A stretch of DNA of 64,000 nucleotides. Origin: M0103 sp040386155 (GTDB lineage: Bacteria > Bacteroidota > Bacteroidia > Flavobacteriales_D > Crocinitomicaceae). A program made the position numbers and the translations under genes. Numbering within the stretch: the first letter of the stretch is position 1; the number at the start of each line of letters is the position of its first letter. Positions 61,306 through 64,000 of the stretch are shown here, one piece after another. The DNA is taken from contig JAZKFZ010000005.1 of the NCBI GenBank assembly GCA_040386155.1, positions 124,001 to 188,000 of the forward strand. Direction: 5' to 3'. The notes beneath the pieces are model-generated. The model saw only the letters and a program-made list of their open reading frames with translations, did not search any database and was not told the DNA's origin.

Positions 61306-61928
61306 AGCAAACTATCAATAACTATTTTCTCTACTTTTTAATATTAGTATATGTATCGGGATCGATAGGTTTTGTCTTGAATCCCAATTTTTTCAGTCCT
61401 TTTACGCCATTTACGCTATTATTTACGTGTTTTGTTTATCTACTTCATCAACCCACTGAAGGCAGAAATTTTATTCTACCGTTTATTTCAATAGCTCTCA
61501 TTGGTTATGCTGCTGAAGTTATTGGGGTAAAAACAGGCTGGATATTTGGGTCATACGATTACGGAAATGGATTAGGCATTAAGCTGTTTGGAGTACCCTT
61601 GGTTATTTCTTTGAATTGGGCGTTATTGATCAGTGCTGGAATTATTACCGTACGAACGTTCATCGCCAACAAATATATGGTGTTATTATTGTCCGCATTG
61701 CTAGTGACGGGGATAGATCTACTCATTGAGCAAGTTGCTTTCAAACTCGATTTCTGGCAATTTCGATCAGGAATGCCTGGATGGCACAATTATGTCGGTT
61801 GGATTGTTGTAGCCTATATCTCTCCCTATTTTGTGTATGCAAGAATCATCAAAGGAAACCGCAAAATTGCTTTCATCACACTATCACTACAAATAATTTT
61901 CTTCGCTACTTTATATTTATTTATGTAA
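61302..61928 (+). CDS. DUF422/CruF-type carotenoid biosynthesis membrane protein
   Basis: 208 residues with about six membrane helices. EVIGVKTGWIFGSYDYGNGLG and KLFGVPLVISLNWALL, followed by MPGWHNYVGWIVVAY, match the DUF422 family, which includes the carotenoid 1',2'-hydratase CruF. In Flavobacteriia this gene recurs between crtI/crtB and crtZ. Whether it hydrates the end group is inferred from CruF. It overlaps crtI by 4 bp and is 1 bp from crtZ. Confidence 0.87.
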   Translation: MKQTINNYFLYFLILVYVSGSIGFVLNPNFFSPFTPFTLLFTCFVYLLHQPTEGRNFILPFISIALIGYAAEVIGVKTGWIFGSYDYGNGLGIKLFGVPLVISLNWALLISAGIITVRTFIANKYMVLLLSALLVTGIDLLIEQVAFKLDFWQFRSGMPGWHNYVGWIVVAYISPYFVYARIIKGNRKIAFITLSLQIIFFATLYLFM

Positions 61929-61929
61929 T

Positions 61930-62409
61930 ATGGAAATCTTAATTAACATCTCCATTCTATTGGCAGCCTTTGTACTTACAGAGTTCTCTGCCTGGGCTAA
62001 TCACAAATATATCATGCATGGTTTTTTGTGGCATTTACATTCAGATCATCATAAAAAAGATCATGACAGTTGGTTTGAACGCAACGATTTGTTTTTCATT
62101 ATCTACGCGATCCCGAGCTGGCTTTTGATTATGTTTGGAATGATGAATCAATACGCTTGGTACACATGGGTAGGATTTGGAATTGCACTGTATGGGCTTG
62201 CCTATTTCATCGTACATGACCTCATCATTCATCAACGCTTCAAGGTCTTAACTAAATGGGGAAATGCGTATGTGTTGGCACTGCGACGAGCGCATAAAAT
62301 GCACCACAAGCGCGTTGGGAAGGAAGACGGGGAAAGTTTTGGCATGTTGATTATCAAGAGCAAGTACATCAAGGATGCGCTGCGACAAAGGAGGAATAAC
62401 AAAAAATAA
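61930..62409 (+). CDS. crtZ: beta-carotene hydroxylase
   Basis: 159 residues of the fatty-acid-hydroxylase superfamily. The histidine clusters that bind the di-iron centre are present: HKYIMHGFLWHLHSDHH, then HDLIIHQRF and HKMHHK. CrtZ adds hydroxyl groups to the beta-ionone ring, making zeaxanthin from beta-carotene. It begins 1 bp after the DUF422 gene in the same transcript. Confidence 0.93.
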   Translation: MEILINISILLAAFVLTEFSAWANHKYIMHGFLWHLHSDHHKKDHDSWFERNDLFFIIYAIPSWLLIMFGMMNQYAWYTWVGFGIALYGLAYFIVHDLIIHQRFKVLTKWGNAYVLALRRAHKMHHKRVGKEDGESFGMLIIKSKYIKDALRQRRNNKK

Positions 62410-62433
62410 GCGATCCTACTTACAGAATTATTC

Positions 62434-63354
62434 ATGCAATCAAACACCAAAAACCAAGATTTGGAGCGACTTCATCCGCGCAACAGAAACAGAGAACGGT
62501 ATGATTTGAATGCAATGATTCAAACAAATCCATCGTTAAAAGCATTTGTTAAAACAAATAAGTTTGGTGACGATTCCATCGATTTTTCAAGTCCAACTGC
62601 GGTAAAAGTGCTCAATCAGGCACTGTTGAATCACTATTACGGAATAGCGCATTGGGATTTTTCGAATGAAAATTTATGTCCCCCAATCCCTGGTAGAGCT
62701 GATTACATTCATCATGTAGCAGATTTGTTAAGTGAATCCAATGGCAATAAAATTCCAAAAGGTCAACAAATAAAGTGCTTAGATATTGGTGTTGGTGCGA
62801 CATGTATTTATCCAATTATTGGCGTAACGGAGTATGATTGGTATTTTGTTGGTTCAGATATTGATCCCAATTCCATTGCTTCAGCTGAGAAAATAGTTGC
62901 ACTAAATCCTTCATTAAAAAACAAAATAGAGCTGCGCTTGCAAAAAAATAAGAATGTCATTTTTTCTGAAATTATTGGCAAAAATGAACATTTTGATCTC
63001 ACTATTTGCAATCCACCTTTTCATGCTTCCTTGGAAGATGCTCAAAAAGGAACTCGGAGAAAAATAAAAAATTTAACAGGGCAAACGATTGAAAAACCGG
63101 ATCTCAATTTTGCGGGCAATAGCAATGAATTAATCTGTGAAGGTGGCGAAATTCAATTTCTTCAAGACATGATTTCAGAAAGTAAGCACTTTGCGGAAAA
63201 CTGCCGCTGGTTTACTTCTCTCGTATCTAAAGAATCTAATCTGAAAGCAATTTACAATGCTTTAAAAAAAGTAAATGCCATAGAAGTAAAAACGATTCCA
63301 ATGGGCACTGGAAATAAGATAAGTAGAATTGTTGCATGGACGTTCAAATATTAG
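62434..63354 (+). CDS. rlmF: 23S rRNA (adenine(1618)-N6)-methyltransferase
   Basis: 306 residues. LHPRNRNRERYDLNAMIQTNPSLKAF at the N-terminus and the SAM-binding CLDIGVGATCIYPIIGV, plus the catalytic NPPFHAS motif, are diagnostic of RlmF, which methylates A1618 of 23S rRNA. Length is normal. It follows crtZ by 24 bp and may share its transcript. Confidence 0.93.
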   Translation: MQSNTKNQDLERLHPRNRNRERYDLNAMIQTNPSLKAFVKTNKFGDDSIDFSSPTAVKVLNQALLNHYYGIAHWDFSNENLCPPIPGRADYIHHVADLLSESNGNKIPKGQQIKCLDIGVGATCIYPIIGVTEYDWYFVGSDIDPNSIASAEKIVALNPSLKNKIELRLQKNKNVIFSEIIGKNEHFDLTICNPPFHASLEDAQKGTRRKIKNLTGQTIEKPDLNFAGNSNELICEGGEIQFLQDMISESKHFAENCRWFTSLVSKESNLKAIYNALKKVNAIEVKTIPMGTGNKISRIVAWTFKY

Positions 63355-63518
63355 CACACTCCACTGCTAGGTGATCAGAAAAATTTATAAGCAAAAAACT
63401 TTTTTTTGTAACAAGATGATTAACCGAATAACTACTTTTCACACTGAAATAGTGAACTATATTTTAATGTCTAAGAAGCACTATTTATCACTAACTTTAG
63501 TAAAATAAAATCCAAACA

Positions 63519-63710
63519 ATGAAAAAATCAATCTTCATCCTTTCAGTACTCTTTTTAACATCATGTGGAAGCACGGATGCTAATGAAGAAGGAACACAAG
63601 AAAAAGTAAAAACAGAAACATCTGAAAAATTAAAAGAGGCACAAGATGTCAACACTGAATTAGAAGAAATTGACGGCGAATTAGACTCATTACTCAACTC
63701 ATTAAAATAA
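63519..63710 (+). CDS. small lipoprotein
   Basis: 63 residues. The lipoprotein signal (MKKSIFILSVLFLTSCGS) ends in a lipobox cysteine. The mature part is acidic with a heptad-like stretch (EKVKTETSEKLKEAQDVNTELEEIDGELDSLLNSL), probably a helix or coiled coil. It is followed after 3 bp by a glycine-rich exported protein gene. Confidence 0.72.
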   Translation: MKKSIFILSVLFLTSCGSTDANEEGTQEKVKTETSEKLKEAQDVNTELEEIDGELDSLLNSLK

Positions 63711-63713
63711 GCT

Positions 63714-64000
63714 ATGTATAAATCAACATTATTAGTAGCACTTGCATTTGGATCATTTGCATTTGTTACATCCGAAAACTCTCATCCTTTAGCGATTAAT
63801 GGAATTGATTTCGAAAAAAATACCATTAATATTGCAGCACCTGACCAAGGAGGAAAAGGCGGCGGCGGCAACAAAGGTGGTGGCGGTAACGACCAGAAAG
63901 GTGGTGGCGGCAATGACCAAAAAGGCGGTGGTGGAAAACATGATTCTCAAAGTCATCAGACAGGACCAGCAAAACACAATGATTTTGGGTCAAAAGGTAA
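63714..64000 (+). CDS. glycine-rich exported protein (partial, runs off the window)
   Basis: The ATG at 63,714 begins a signal peptide (MYKSTLLVALAFGSFAFVTS), and the frame stays open to the window's end. The mature part contains three to four repeats of GGGGN(D/K)QKG, which gives low-complexity purine-rich DNA at 63,850-63,935. It starts 3 bp after the small lipoprotein gene. Function is unknown. Confidence 0.7.
   Translation, partial: MYKSTLLVALAFGSFAFVTSENSHPLAINGIDFEKNTINIAAPDQGGKGGGGNKGGGGNDQKGGGGNDQKGGGGKHDSQSHQTGPAKHNDFGSKG

Noticed and set aside
1..64000. tRNA, rRNA and riboswitch genes
   Set aside because: I looked for tRNA-like cloverleaf ends, rRNA-conserved words and common riboswitch cores and recognised none; a covariance search would be needed to exclude them fully.

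Overview
The window looks like chromosome of a low-GC marine or freshwater member of the Bacteroidota, most likely Flavobacteriales. The evidence is a TANNTTTG-type promoter before rplS, a C-terminal type IX secretion sorting domain, an OmpA/PD40 protein, parE-parC split by a LURP-one-like gene, a RimK cluster, and a crtI / DUF422 (CruF-type) / crtZ carotenoid block. No complete rRNA or tRNA gene was recognised.

Region 1 (1-29,500) is mostly housekeeping sequence on the minus strand. It holds a metal-responsive DtxR/MntR-type regulator divergent from a truncated exported-protein gene, a phosphohexomutase, a TPR histidine kinase, ornithine aminotransferase, topoisomerase IV (parE, parC), RNase Z, a STAS protein, a metacaspase-TPR protein, and a seven-gene run from a RimK-associated protease to an RluA-type synthase that includes rimK and panB. 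On the plus strand are rplS and a GH25 lysozyme. An OmpA-family protein follows on the minus strand.

Region 2 (about 29,600-35,070) and region 4 (about 41,530-48,720, perhaps to 54,140) are the striking part. Each begins with the decayed 3' end of a tyrosine recombinase gene, which keeps the terminal block around the catalytic tyrosine (IYTHVSN...). A shared non-coding block that looks like an attI site follows. Then come short plus-strand genes, most followed by a 131-136 bp imperfect inverted repeat. These repeats start with YAAC-type cores and end with CGTTA-type cores, and the first bases of several cassettes are the reverse complement of their own last bases. That is the architecture of integron gene cassettes and attC sites, so I read these as two integron-derived cassette arrays without an intact integrase in the window. 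Cargo includes a TIR-like nucleotide-binding protein, DUF2200 plus VOC, a T9SS-sorted protein, a zinc-ribbon protein, a lipoprotein, a DUF5063 protein, an NmrA-type oxidoreductase, an S41 protease, a VIT1-type transporter with a small channel-like protein, a Crp/Fnr regulator and several unknown proteins.

Region 3 (35,250-41,280) separates the arrays. It is a minus-strand regulatory block: a REC-only regulator, a hybrid histidine kinase and a sigma-54 activator in a tight operon, followed by two outer-membrane-type proteins and a DUF4382 lipoprotein.

Region 5 (49,400-64,000) carries katG, a SpoIIE/PP2C-type phosphatase with a membrane sensor, an SF1 helicase, an SRPBCC protein, TspO, a family 2 glycosyltransferase, the carotenoid genes, rlmF, a small lipoprotein and a truncated glycine-rich exported protein at the right edge.
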